NCBI GenBank assembly: GCA_017555565.1 | Contig: JAFZGF010000037.1 | Location: forward strand, 47,982-111,981 | Direction of reading: 5' to 3' | Source: Oscillospiraceae bacterium | GTDB lineage: Bacteria > Bacillota > Clostridia > Oscillospirales > Ruminococcaceae | Length of the DNA: 64,000 nucleotides | Position numbers and translations under genes: made by a program | Shown here: one piece after another, positions 17,892 to 27,352 of the stretch | How positions within the stretch are numbered: the first letter of the stretch is position 1 | Layout of the letters: every line of letters starts with the position of its first letter | Notes under the pieces: model-generated | What the model was told of the DNA's origin: nothing | What the model saw: only the letters and a program-made list of their open reading frames with translations | The model's database searches: none

Positions 17892-19007
17892 TTATTTATC
17901 TACCTTTACATAATAAGTGTCAGGCTTTTGTGGGTTAAAAATTTCGCTGGACCAGAACAGACAGATAACCTCTGTATCGCCGATGTTGGTAATTTTATGT
18001 GTGTAACCAACTGGGATATCCACGACTGTAGGTGTATTGCCTTCAACTGTGTAACGGATAATTTCGTCTGTGATCATATGACGGAAGGAAATTTCCGCTT
18101 TACCGGACAGCACAAAGAATTTTTCCACCTTTGTGTGATGCCAGTGATCGCCGCGTGTGATGCCAGGTTTTGTTGTGGATACAAAAATCTGACCAAAAGA
18201 TTCGCTTTTGATAAATTCTGCCAGCCAGCCGCGGTTATCTTCGTTCTTTTTCAGCTGATAGGCAAACTTGTCTTCATCAAGATATGACAGATATGTGCCG
18301 TAAAGGCGCTGGTCAAGAAGTGTATTCAGCAAAGGCATAACCAGACTTTCTCTGTTTTTGCCGAAGTTTGTAATTTTTTCAGCCAGTTTGCCCAGTGTGA
18401 TTTTGTGAAGAGTATCGATTTCGAAGAAACCTGGTTTGTAATCAGCTGTGTTTTCCATAATGTCGATGAATTTTGCAATTACATCGTCAATATAGCACAG
18501 TGTAAGTTCTCTGTCCGGATCGTTTATCTGCAGTGGCAGGCCATGGGCAACATTGTACATAAATGTGGCCACAACTGTGTTGTAGTTTGGTCTGGACCAT
18601 TTGCCGAAAACGCCATAAAGGCGTGCGATAAACGCTGGGTTGTTGCCATTTTCAAGGAAAAGGTCTTCGCCCATTTTCTTGCTTTTGCCGTAATCGTTGT
18701 CCAGCAGAGCCTGGATTGATGAAGAAACTACAATCGGTGCCTTGTTGCCTTTTGCAGCAAGGGTATCCAGCAGATTTTTGGAAAAGTCTGTGTTGCCTTC
18801 GTAGAATTCCTTTACATCAACTGGGCGGTTTACACCCGCCAGATGGAAAACAAATTCTGCGTCTGTACACCATTCTTCCAGCTGCTGCTGTGTATTTTCT
18901 CTGTCAAAGAGATAAAGATTTGTATAGCCTGCCTGCAGCAGTGTAGCTGTCAGGTTTTTGCCGATAAAGCCTGTGGCGCCTGTGATAAGGATTTTTTTAC
19001 TTTTCAA
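17892..19007 (-). CDS. capF: CapF-like bifunctional UDP-sugar epimerase/reductase
   Basis: 371 residues. The N-terminal SDR domain has ILITGATGFIGKNL and HLAGVNRP. The C-terminal cupin domain starts near residue 250 with GDHWHHTKVEKFFVLSG (metal-binding His) and PVGYTHKITNIG. This SDR-plus-cupin fusion is diagnostic of Staphylococcus CapF, which epimerises and then reduces the CapE product on the way to UDP-L-FucNAc. It starts at TTG inside the last codons of capE (11-nt overlap), with GAGGAG upstream, so translation is coupled. Confidence 0.94.
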   Translation of the reverse strand: MKSKKILITGATGFIGKNLTATLLQAGYTNLYLFDRENTQQQLEEWCTDAEFVFHLAGVNRPVDVKEFYEGNTDFSKNLLDTLAAKGNKAPIVVSSSIQALLDNDYGKSKKMGEDLFLENGNNPAFIARLYGVFGKWSRPNYNTVVATFMYNVAHGLPLQINDPDRELTLCYIDDVIAKFIDIMENTADYKPGFFEIDTLHKITLGKLAEKITNFGKNRESLVMPLLNTLLDQRLYGTYLSYLDEDKFAYQLKKNEDNRGWLAEFIKSESFGQIFVSTTKPGITRGDHWHHTKVEKFFVLSGKAEISFRHMITDEIIRYTVEGNTPTVVDIPVGYTHKITNIGDTEVICLFWSSEIFNPQKPDTYYVKVDK

Positions 19008-20043
19008 GTTTAGCCAGCTCCTCTTTGATGTAGTCTGTTGTTTTCATTTTTGCAATAGTACCTGCTACATCCAGTCTTTCTGTATTGTGGCTGTTGTACT
19101 GGTGCAGAAGTTTTTCTTCTGTGCGGCCTTCTACAAAGTATTTGTCATAGTTAAGATCGCGGTTGTCTGCAGGTACGCGGTAATAGCTGCCCATATCGAT
19201 GGCTTTTGCAGCTTCCTCTTCTGTAAGAAGTGTTTCGTACAGTTTTTCACCGTGTCTTTCACCGATGATTCTGATACCTGTATCGCCAAACAGTTCCTGA
19301 GTAGCTTTTGCCAGGTCGCCGATAGTGCAAGCTGGTGATTTCTGAACAAACAGGTCGCCAGGCTGGCCGTGTGTAAATGCAAACACAACAAGGTCAACAG
19401 CTTCGTCCAGGTTCATAAGGAAGCGTGTCATATCAGGATTTGTGATTGTGAGAGGTTTGCCCTGACGGATCTGGTCACGGAACAGAGGGATAACACTGCC
19501 ACGGCTGCACATAACGTTACCGTAACGTGTGCAGCAGATAGTTGTTCTTTCGCCGTCAACTGTTCTGGACTTGGCTGTGATAACCTTTTCCATCATAGCT
19601 TTTGAAATACCCATTGCATTGATTGGGTAGGCAGCTTTGTCTGTGGACAGACATACAACTCTTTTTACACCGTGGTTGATAGCACTTGTAAGAACGTTTT
19701 CTGTACCGATAACATTTGTTTTAACAGCTTCCATTGGGAAGAATTCACAGGATGGAACCTGTTTCAGAGCTGCTGCGTGGAAAATGTAGTCAACGCCGAA
19801 CATAGCATTGTTAACACTGTTGATATCGCGTACATCACCGATGTAGAATTTGACTTTCTGGCTTTCTACAGGGTATTTTACCTGCAGGTCGTGGCGCATA
19901 TCATCCTGTTTCTTTTCGTCACGGGAGAAAATGCGGATTTCACCGATGTCTGTTGTCAAAAAGTGTTTGAGTACTGTGTGGCCGAAAGAGCCTGTACCGC
20001 CTGTAATCAGAAGGGTTTTGCCTTTAAATACTGAATCTGACAT
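18997..20043 (-). CDS. capE: CapE, UDP-GlcNAc 4,6-dehydratase/5-epimerase
   Basis: Extended SDR enzyme. Seen: LLITGGTGSFGHTVL at the N-terminus, FHAAALKQVPSCE near 85, STDKAAYPINAMGISK near 125 (with the altered SDR catalytic region typical of CapE/FlaA1), and TRYGNVMCSRGSVIPLF near 165. First committed step toward UDP-L-FucNAc. I use the ATG at 20043, eight bases after GGAGG; a TTG five codons upstream lies inside that ribosome site. First gene of the glycan operon. Confidence 0.95.
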   Translation of the reverse strand: MSDSVFKGKTLLITGGTGSFGHTVLKHFLTTDIGEIRIFSRDEKKQDDMRHDLQVKYPVESQKVKFYIGDVRDINSVNNAMFGVDYIFHAAALKQVPSCEFFPMEAVKTNVIGTENVLTSAINHGVKRVVCLSTDKAAYPINAMGISKAMMEKVITAKSRTVDGERTTICCTRYGNVMCSRGSVIPLFRDQIRQGKPLTITNPDMTRFLMNLDEAVDLVVFAFTHGQPGDLFVQKSPACTIGDLAKATQELFGDTGIRIIGERHGEKLYETLLTEEEAAKAIDMGSYYRVPADNRDLNYDKYFVEGRTEEKLLHQYNSHNTERLDVAGTIAKMKTTDYIKEELAKLEK

Positions 20044-20192
20044 ATTTATATCCTCCAAAGCAAAATGCTTTAATTTACAAAATTTGCGCTTAAACGCAAT
20101 TATACATTATAATCCCATATATTTTATCATACTTTTACAAAATTTAAAAGAGTTATAGCATTTTATTAAAAAAAATATTACAAATTATAAAC

Positions 20193-20230
20193 AAAAAAGC
20201 GGATATCATATATATGATATCCGCTTTTTT
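20193..20230 (-). terminator. Perfect 38-bp palindrome, terminator of the polytopic membrane protein gene
   Basis: Left arm AAAAAAGCGGATATCATAT and right arm ATATGATATCCGCTTTTTT are exact reverse complements with no spacer. It begins directly after the TAG stop of the minus-strand gene at 20231 and also separates it from the capE promoter region. Confidence 0.88.
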
Positions 20231-22456
20231 CTATTTAATTTTTCGTTTATACAAATCCAGCAACAAAGCCATAAATGTTGCTGCTATAAAAGCTACTGAT
20301 ATGTATAATGGAACTCTGTATATCCAACTGTCACCAAATCGGACAGAAATAAGTTCTTCACCCATATTTTCAGGGATTTCCACATACAACAAAGCTCTGT
20401 CGTCCGAATAAACCTTCAGTCTGTCGCCGCTTTCGGTAACAGCATAATAGTCATCGTAGTAAAACAGTGGCAGCTGTACCCAGCCATTATTACCATCAGT
20501 TTTCACTGAAAAGTCTATATTTATGCCATCTTTTGCATAACTGCTGATGGAAATATTGTCAGATCTGGTAACCTCTTTTTCAACCAGCACTTCTCTTTGC
20601 ATATCAGCACCCGGCTTAAGATATTCCAATACCTGATCAACACCATAACTGCCATAGGTGTTATCTGTTCTGCCAAAATCTGCTTTCATGGCAAAATCAG
20701 CCATATTAGGCAGAGTTGCCACCAGGATTATCAAAGCAAACACAGCAGATAAGATTTCTGCTTTTCGGCCTGTAAGTTTCCTTGATGTAAATACAATCAC
20801 AAAGCACAGCAGTATTAAAAACAATGCTTCGAACCTGAAAGCAAACTGCAAAGTTGTCATAAAGATTTTTATAGGCTTAACTGACATCATTTTTTGCCAG
20901 TCAATTATATCTGTGCATATTACTGCAAAAAACACAGTCATAATAGCAGCAGGTAAAACGATCGCCCTGTCTTCTTTGAATTTCAACAGCGAAATACAGC
21001 ACAGCGCTATTGCACCACAGATGCCTGCCAGCACCACCACACCGGCTGAACTGAATACACTTTTATCACCTGCCATTATAAATGGAGAAAGGAAGCCTTT
21101 TGCGCTCAGCAATTCATTAAAAAACCATTCTGTCATCTCGTCCTGATTGAACATAATCAGGTCATAGTTAAAGTATGCATTTAAAAACGGTACAATAAAC
21201 CATAAATTTGCCACCGCAACCCATATAACAGATTTTATAAGGTCTTTTATTATTATAAAATTGAATTCTTTTTTTATAACTTTGTCGATCGTGAACAAAA
21301 CAAACAACAAGCCCAGAATTATGCAGGTTAAAAGCACGCCCAGTATCTGTGACTGAACTATCCCACCAACAGATAACGCCAGCAGGAACCAGCGTGGCTT
21401 TTCTTCGTAGAAAAAGGTATACAGTGCATAGACCGCCAAAGGTAAAAATGTCATAAACAGGGTTTCGCCCAATGCTACCCTGACATATATATTTATCAGT
21501 TTATATGAAGACATTGTATATAAAACTGTGGCTGCAAGGCTTATATATCTGTTATGACTCATTTTGTCAAATGAATAGTATGCCACAAACACTGCCAGGC
21601 AGTTGATAAGAATGCAGAACAATTTAAGTGCACCCAGATCTGACATTCCCTTGGTTATCCACGCAGCTGGAATATAAAGGAATAATTCCGGATACAGCAG
21701 TGGATTCGCGTATCCATAACCAAAGTAGGACACACCATTTAATCTGTTTGGTATATTGCCATTCAGCATACTTTCAGCAATGGCTTTTGTTCTGAAAAGA
21801 TGAAATTTTACATCGCAGCCGTGAACAGAATTATCAGTGAATAAATAGATTGAATTTGAAATAAGGCATATTGCCACAAGGCACAAAAGAACAAACAAAG
21901 CTGGGTATAAAGCACCTCTTTCTCTTGTTTTCAGTACCAGATATACTGCATATGCTGCAAGAACAGCCACAACAATAATCAGCCAGTTATAAAAAATTGC
22001 CCTGTCAGCAAAAACCACATCATCACTTACGACTTTGATATTTGTCAATGACACAGAACCTTCTGACTGTAACACAAACGTCACACCCTGATATTCATCA
22101 TCCAGTGTAAAACTGTGATTAAAAGCCCCCTCGCCTGCTGTTATCTGTTTTTCCATAAAAACCGGCATTGCGTCAGTTTTATAATCATATCCGGCAATAG
22201 AATACACTTTCAATATGGCGTCAGAACCGGTGATGTAATCAAAAACAACCGAATATTCCCCTGCCCTGAAATTTTTCAGTTCAACAATATAAGTTTCTTC
22301 CTGTGTTTCAGACTCTATATGCACATCATTTATATTCATTTCAAAGCCGGATGGATACAGCCCTGTATTATAAATAATAAATCTGCCTGCCAGTATTGTA
22401 AAAAAAGAAACTACAATTATGCAAGCTATTATAAATTTTCTTTCAGTATTCTTCAT
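20231..22456 (-). CDS. Large polytopic GT-C-like membrane protein
   Basis: 741 residues. One N-terminal TM (about 10-28), an extracytoplasmic beta-rich domain to about 155, then about ten TMs, and a C-terminal outer domain near 590-715 before a last TM. The segment DVKFHLFRTKAIAESMLNGNIP after the third TM, followed by GYGYANPLLYPELFLYIPA, resembles the first catalytic loop of GT-C or YfhO/PTPS-related membrane glycosyltransferase-like proteins. Its place upstream of the FucNAc operon suggests surface-glycan work, but it has its own terminator. Start ATG has GGAGGGG upstream. Confidence 0.72.
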   Translation of the reverse strand: MKNTERKFIIACIIVVSFFTILAGRFIIYNTGLYPSGFEMNINDVHIESETQEETYIVELKNFRAGEYSVVFDYITGSDAILKVYSIAGYDYKTDAMPVFMEKQITAGEGAFNHSFTLDDEYQGVTFVLQSEGSVSLTNIKVVSDDVVFADRAIFYNWLIIVVAVLAAYAVYLVLKTRERGALYPALFVLLCLVAICLISNSIYLFTDNSVHGCDVKFHLFRTKAIAESMLNGNIPNRLNGVSYFGYGYANPLLYPELFLYIPAAWITKGMSDLGALKLFCILINCLAVFVAYYSFDKMSHNRYISLAATVLYTMSSYKLINIYVRVALGETLFMTFLPLAVYALYTFFYEEKPRWFLLALSVGGIVQSQILGVLLTCIILGLLFVLFTIDKVIKKEFNFIIIKDLIKSVIWVAVANLWFIVPFLNAYFNYDLIMFNQDEMTEWFFNELLSAKGFLSPFIMAGDKSVFSSAGVVVLAGICGAIALCCISLLKFKEDRAIVLPAAIMTVFFAVICTDIIDWQKMMSVKPIKIFMTTLQFAFRFEALFLILLCFVIVFTSRKLTGRKAEILSAVFALIILVATLPNMADFAMKADFGRTDNTYGSYGVDQVLEYLKPGADMQREVLVEKEVTRSDNISISSYAKDGINIDFSVKTDGNNGWVQLPLFYYDDYYAVTESGDRLKVYSDDRALLYVEIPENMGEELISVRFGDSWIYRVPLYISVAFIAATFMALLLDLYKRKIK

Positions 22457-22588
22457 AACCCCTCCTGCTTTATATTCATCATTTTACCATAAAAAACATA
22501 TCAATTCTATGTATTTGTCAATTTTGTATTTCTATATTGCGTTAAATATGTTATCATATGTGTAATATACAAACGGAGGTATTTCCCA

Positions 22589-23806
22589 ATGAGTGTTTTA
22601 AACAGATTTTTAAACTATATCAAAATCGACTCACCATCAGACCCTAAAAACTACGGTATTACACCTTCAACAGAAATTCAGCTGAATGTGGCTAAATTCC
22701 TGGAAAATGAAATGAATGAAATGGGCCTTGCTGATGTTCGCATCAAAGACGGCACAGTATACGGCGTTCTGCCTGCAACAGAAGGTTACGAAGACAAAAC
22801 CTGCGTAGGCTTTATTGCACATATGGACACAGCACCTGAGTTCAACGGCTTTGGCGTAAAACCACAGATTATCGAAAACTATGACGGCGGTGATGTTCTG
22901 CTGGCAGGCAGTGGCCACACAATGTCTGTAAAAGAATTTCCATTCCTGCCTTCACTGAAAGGCCAGAAACTGATTACAACAGACGGCACAACACTGCTGG
23001 GTGCTGACGATAAAGCTGGTATTGCTGAAATTATGGAAGCAGTGCAGATTATTATCGATGAAAAAATCCCACACGGCAAAGTTGTTATCGCATTTACTCC
23101 TGACGAAGAAATCGGCGCAGGTGTAGACAAATTTGACGTAGAAGGCTTTGGCGCAAAACTGGCATACACAGTTGACGGCGGCGATTACAACGGCATCTGC
23201 TATGAAAACTTCAACGCTGTTTCTGCTGTGGTTGAATTCTATGGTAACTCTATCCATCCAGGCGCTGCAAAAGGCAAACTGGTAAACAGCCAGCACCTGG
23301 CATTTGAATTCCACAGCCTGCTGCCAGCATTTGAAAAACCAGAACACACAACAGGCTTTGAAGGGTTCTTCCACCTTATCGAAACAAAAGGCGCTACAGA
23401 AAAAACAACTCTGGAATACATTGTACGTGACCACGACGCAGAAAAAATTGATGAAAAGCAGGAAGTTATGAAGGATATCGCCGCATTTATCAACAAAAAA
23501 TACGGCGAAGGCAGCTGTGTACTTAACCTGAGAGAACAGTACAGAAATATGAAAGAACAGATTCTGCCATACTTTGAAGTGGTTGAAGCTGCTGAAAATG
23601 CTATCAGAGCTATCGGCGCAAATCCTGTAAGCGAAGCAGCACGTGGCGGCACAGACGGCGCAAGACTGTCATATATGGGTCTGCCTTGTCCAAACCTTGG
23701 TACAGGCGGTTACAATGCCCACGGCAGATTTGAATGTGTAACAGAAGAAAATATGGAAAAATGCACACAGGTTGTTGTTGAAATCATCAAGCAGTTTGCA
23801 AAATAA
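22589..23806 (+). CDS. pepT: Peptidase T (tripeptidase)
   Basis: 405-residue M20 metallopeptidase, normal PepT length. Seen: GFIAHMDTAP near 77 (zinc His and Asp), TTDGTTLLGADDKAGIAEIM near 130-150 (bridging Asp), FTPDEEIGAG near 173 (catalytic Glu-Glu), DGGDYNG and the C-terminal GGTDGARLSYMGLPCPNLGTGGYNAHGRFE. It releases N-terminal residues from tripeptides in the cytoplasm. GGAGGT lies 8 nt upstream of the ATG. Single gene with its own terminator. Confidence 0.96.
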   Translation: MSVLNRFLNYIKIDSPSDPKNYGITPSTEIQLNVAKFLENEMNEMGLADVRIKDGTVYGVLPATEGYEDKTCVGFIAHMDTAPEFNGFGVKPQIIENYDGGDVLLAGSGHTMSVKEFPFLPSLKGQKLITTDGTTLLGADDKAGIAEIMEAVQIIIDEKIPHGKVVIAFTPDEEIGAGVDKFDVEGFGAKLAYTVDGGDYNGICYENFNAVSAVVEFYGNSIHPGAAKGKLVNSQHLAFEFHSLLPAFEKPEHTTGFEGFFHLIETKGATEKTTLEYIVRDHDAEKIDEKQEVMKDIAAFINKKYGEGSCVLNLREQYRNMKEQILPYFEVVEAAENAIRAIGANPVSEAARGGTDGARLSYMGLPCPNLGTGGYNAHGRFECVTEENMEKCTQVVVEIIKQFAK

Positions 23807-23819
23807 TCCCAGGCATTAT

Positions 23820-23849
23820 AAAAGGACAAGGTTTAAACCTTGTCCTTTT
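23820..23849. terminator. Bidirectional terminator between pepT and the Na/Pi transporter
   Basis: Uninterrupted palindrome with arms AAAAGGACAAGGTTT / AAACCTTGTCCTTTT located between two convergent genes. T-runs are present on both sides in the respective directions. Confidence 0.88.
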
Positions 23850-23864
23850 TATTTGTATATGTAT

Positions 23865-25496
23865 TTATTGCGCATACATCTTTGCAAATTCTTCTGCGAT
23901 ATTCAGCAGGTGGTCACCGATTCGTTCAAAGTCTGTAAGCATCTGTGCATAGATGATGCTGGCTTCAGGTGAGCAGGTAGTGGTTTTCATTCTTTCCATC
24001 TGTGCTGTGCGATAGGACTCTGTCATATCGTCCATTTTCTGTTCAGCTTTGGATACCTTTACCAGCAGCTCCTGTGCCTCCCGACGTTTGTCTCCTACTA
24101 TAAGTTCCATAGCTTTTTCCGAAAGATCCTGCATCAGTTTGATTTCTCCCATGGCTCGGTCAGAAAAAGATATATTCTGATTCACTGTAAACTTTACATG
24201 GTCAGCAAAGTTCATTGCGTGGTCACCGATACGCTCAATATTTCCGATGATATCAAAGTAACCGCTGATAATCACACTGTCACGTGCAGGCATCTTATTT
24301 GCGATAACAGATGATATATAACGGGATATCTCGTGATTCAATTTATCTATTTCGCGCTCATTTTCGTGGATTTCCTCATATTTTTCATCGTTGCCGTTAA
24401 GGAGTGCGTCAAAACTGAGTGAGAGATTTTTTCTTACTATATCAAACATATAGTTGGCTTCTTCCCTGATAAGAGAAATAGCTATGGCAGAGTTGCCTAC
24501 AGAGTAACCAGCCATTGTTTTGGCTCTTTCATAAATCGGCAGGCGCTGATTGTCCTGAGATTTGTCTTTCAGCACAGCTTCAGAGAATTTCACCATCCAG
24601 TTTGCAAATGGGAACAGCAGGATTGTTGTCACGATTTTGAAGATAACGTGAGCATTTGCTATCTGTACAGAAACCGATGATGGGAACATACGCTGTACCA
24701 ACGGCACAAACGGGAAGAACAAACATATTGCCACGAACACAACTGTACCGATAATGTTGAACAGCAGATGGATAATGGCTACTCGCTTGGCGTTTACACC
24801 GGTGCCGATAGAAGCGATGGCAGCTGTGATACAGGTGCCCATTGTAGCACCAAACATTACATAAATACCGTTGTCCAGAGTTATAAGCCCTGCTATGGCC
24901 AGACTTTCCAGAATGCCGACTGTAGCCGAAGAAGACTGAATAATAGCTGTAAACACTGTACCAACAAGAACACCGATAATCGGATTTTCGAATGTGGTAA
25001 TCAGATGGATAAAAGCAGGTGATGAACGCAGGCCCGCCATAGAGCCGCTCATCATATTCATACCCTGAAATAGAATACCAAGACCGATTATGATATTGCC
25101 ATACTGTTTGATTTTTTCTTTTTTAGAGAACATTATCAATGCCGCACCAACAAAGATAATCAGCGGCGCCAGTTCACCTACACCTACTGCCAGCAGTACA
25201 CCGTTAAGTGTGGCGCCTATATTGGCACCCATAATAATGCCAACAGTCTGTGACAGCGTCATAAGGCCGGAGTTTACAAAGCCAACCAGCATAACTGTAG
25301 TAGCAGATGAGGACTGTATAAGAGCTGTGATAATTGTACCTACAAGCACACCTTTTAATGTGGTATCTGTAAGTTTTTCCATCAGCTTTTTCATCTTTTC
25401 ACCAGCGGCAGCTTCAAGACCACTGCTCATAAGATTCATACCGAATAAAAACATACCCAGCCCGCCCAAAAGGCCCAATGCATCAGTAACAGTCAT
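23865..25496 (-). CDS. Na+/phosphate cotransporter family protein with PhoU-like domain (paralog 1)
   Basis: 543 residues. The NptA-type transport domain has two inverted repeats each carrying the QSSSATT/QSSSATVG motif (near 62 and 188), spread over about eight TMs to residue 315. A cytoplasmic PhoU-like helical domain (about 345-540) contains NIERIGDHAMNFAD and FERIGDHLLNIAEEF, the metal-binding E/D-rich helices of PhoU. Predicted sodium-driven phosphate movement. Close paralog of the next minus-strand gene; each has its own terminator. Confidence 0.9.
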   Translation of the reverse strand: MTVTDALGLLGGLGMFLFGMNLMSSGLEAAAGEKMKKLMEKLTDTTLKGVLVGTIITALIQSSSATTVMLVGFVNSGLMTLSQTVGIIMGANIGATLNGVLLAVGVGELAPLIIFVGAALIMFSKKEKIKQYGNIIIGLGILFQGMNMMSGSMAGLRSSPAFIHLITTFENPIIGVLVGTVFTAIIQSSSATVGILESLAIAGLITLDNGIYVMFGATMGTCITAAIASIGTGVNAKRVAIIHLLFNIIGTVVFVAICLFFPFVPLVQRMFPSSVSVQIANAHVIFKIVTTILLFPFANWMVKFSEAVLKDKSQDNQRLPIYERAKTMAGYSVGNSAIAISLIREEANYMFDIVRKNLSLSFDALLNGNDEKYEEIHENEREIDKLNHEISRYISSVIANKMPARDSVIISGYFDIIGNIERIGDHAMNFADHVKFTVNQNISFSDRAMGEIKLMQDLSEKAMELIVGDKRREAQELLVKVSKAEQKMDDMTESYRTAQMERMKTTTCSPEASIIYAQMLTDFERIGDHLLNIAEEFAKMYAQ

Positions 25497-25658
25497 AGTT
25501 TCCTCTTTTCTGATGTCTGAAAACCAGCCATCATATATATAAATAAAATATTATCTGTTTATATCTTACCACATATAATATTGATTGTCTTATATGAATT
25601 ACATTTTTGTAAAAAATATGTAAAATTATTATGTGTTTTTGTTAAACTATCATAACAA

Positions 25659-25688
25659 AAAACACCGCAACAATAGTTGCGGTGTTTT
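25659..25688 (-). terminator. Terminator of Na/Pi paralog 2
   Basis: Perfect stem AAAACACCGCAAC / GTTGCGGTGTTTT with loop AATA, 16 nt past the stop of the gene at 25705, followed on the minus strand by a T-run. Confidence 0.9.
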
Positions 25689-25704
25689 ATATTTGTATAC
25701 TGAA

Positions 25705-27336
25705 TTAAGCTTTTGTAGGATACATTCTTGCAAATTCTTCAGAGATGTTCAGCAGGTGGTCGCCAATACGTTCAAAGTCAGTCAGCATTTCTGCATATAC
25801 TACGCTGGCTTCAGGTGAACATGTAGTTGTTTTCATTCTGTCCATCTGTGCATTGCGGTAGTTGTCTGTCATATCGTCGATTTCCTGTTCAGCTCTGGAC
25901 ACGCTTGCCAGCATAGATGCTGCATCTTCACGTCTGTCGCCTTCCAGCAGGCTCATAGCGTCAAGAGTTGTCTGTTTCATAATAACAACTTCGCCCTGGG
26001 CTCTGTCTGACAGTCTTTCGTTTTTGGAAAGGAAGAATTTTGTATAGTCAGCAAAGTTTGTAGCGTGGTCACCGATACGTTCGATGTTGCCAACGATTCT
26101 GAAATAGCCGGAAACTACGTCACTGTCAACTGTGCTGATCTGACCAAGGATGCTGGAGATGTACTGTGAAACTTCGCTGTTGAGTCTGTCAAGTTCATCT
26201 TCGTTCTTGTCAATTTCAGCATCGTATTTGTTTGTGTTTTCAAGCACTGCATCAAATGCCAGTTCAACATTGCGTTTTGCAATATCGTACATATAGTTAA
26301 CTTCATCTCTGATAAGGGAGATAGCGATAGCTGCCGCACCAAAGTGGTAACCCTGAATGGAAACTGCTCTTGCAGATATAGATGGGCGAACTTCTACAAC
26401 TTCTTCTTTAACAATTCGTCTTGAGAAAGCAACCAGCTGTTTTGTAAATGGAACCAGCATAACTGTTGTAACCACTTTGAAAACAAGGAATGCATTCGCG
26501 ATCTGTGCTTCAGGTGAGTCTGGGAACATATTCTGGAAGAACTGTACATATGGTATAAACTGGCACAGTATTACGAATACAACAGCACCGATAACGTTGA
26601 ATGCCAGATGGATGATTGTAACGCGTTTTGCATTTGCGTTTGCACCAATAGCTGCGATAACAGCAGTTACACAGGTACCGATAGCAAAACCGAACATTAC
26701 GTAAATACCGTTGTCCAGTGTTACAAGTCCAGCCATGGCAAGGGCCTGCAGGATACCGATGGAAGCAGAGGATGACTGGATAAGTGCTGTAAATATTGTA
26801 CCAACCAGAACACCAAGGATAGGGTTGCGCAGACTTGTCATCAGATTGATAAACATCTGGTTGTCACGCATGCCACGCATAGCGTCAGACATCATATTCA
26901 TACCCAGGAACAGAATACCAAGACCTGCAATAACAATACCCAGGTTGTTTTTCTTTTCGTCTTTTGAGAACATAATAAGACAAACACCGGCGATAGCGAT
27001 AAGCGGTGCAACGTCAGAGATACCGATGGACATCAGGATACCTGTCATTGTCGTACCGATATTGGCACCCATGATAACACCAACTGTGTTTTCCAAAGCC
27101 ATAAGGCCGGAGTTTACAAAACCAACCAGCATAACTGTAGTAGCAGATGATGACTGGATAATAGCTGTGATAAGAGTACCTACCAGAACCCCCTTAAAAG
27201 TGCTGGAAGTAAGTTTTTCAAGAATCTGTTTCATTCTTTCGCCTGCAACAGCTTCAAGACCGTCACTCATCATATGCATACCATAGAGGAACAGTGCAAG
27301 ACCGCCACACAGGCCAAGAATACTTTCCATATTCAT
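25705..27336 (-). CDS. Na+/phosphate cotransporter family protein with PhoU-like domain (paralog 2)
   Basis: Same architecture as its neighbour: QSSSATTVMLVGFVNSGLM and QSSSASIGILQALAMAGL in the two transport repeats, then a PhoU-like tail with NIERIGDHATNFAD and CSPEASVVYAEMLTDFERIGDH. I use the ATG at 27336 (MNMESILGLCGG), preceded by AAGGAG. A longer frame would overlap the upstream YtvI-like gene. It lies 16 nt behind that gene, so may be in its transcript. Confidence 0.9.
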   Translation of the reverse strand: MNMESILGLCGGLALFLYGMHMMSDGLEAVAGERMKQILEKLTSSTFKGVLVGTLITAIIQSSSATTVMLVGFVNSGLMALENTVGVIMGANIGTTMTGILMSIGISDVAPLIAIAGVCLIMFSKDEKKNNLGIVIAGLGILFLGMNMMSDAMRGMRDNQMFINLMTSLRNPILGVLVGTIFTALIQSSSASIGILQALAMAGLVTLDNGIYVMFGFAIGTCVTAVIAAIGANANAKRVTIIHLAFNVIGAVVFVILCQFIPYVQFFQNMFPDSPEAQIANAFLVFKVVTTVMLVPFTKQLVAFSRRIVKEEVVEVRPSISARAVSIQGYHFGAAAIAISLIRDEVNYMYDIAKRNVELAFDAVLENTNKYDAEIDKNEDELDRLNSEVSQYISSILGQISTVDSDVVSGYFRIVGNIERIGDHATNFADYTKFFLSKNERLSDRAQGEVVIMKQTTLDAMSLLEGDRREDAASMLASVSRAEQEIDDMTDNYRNAQMDRMKTTTCSPEASVVYAEMLTDFERIGDHLLNISEEFARMYPTKA

Positions 27337-27352
27337 ATAGATTTTTTTCTCC

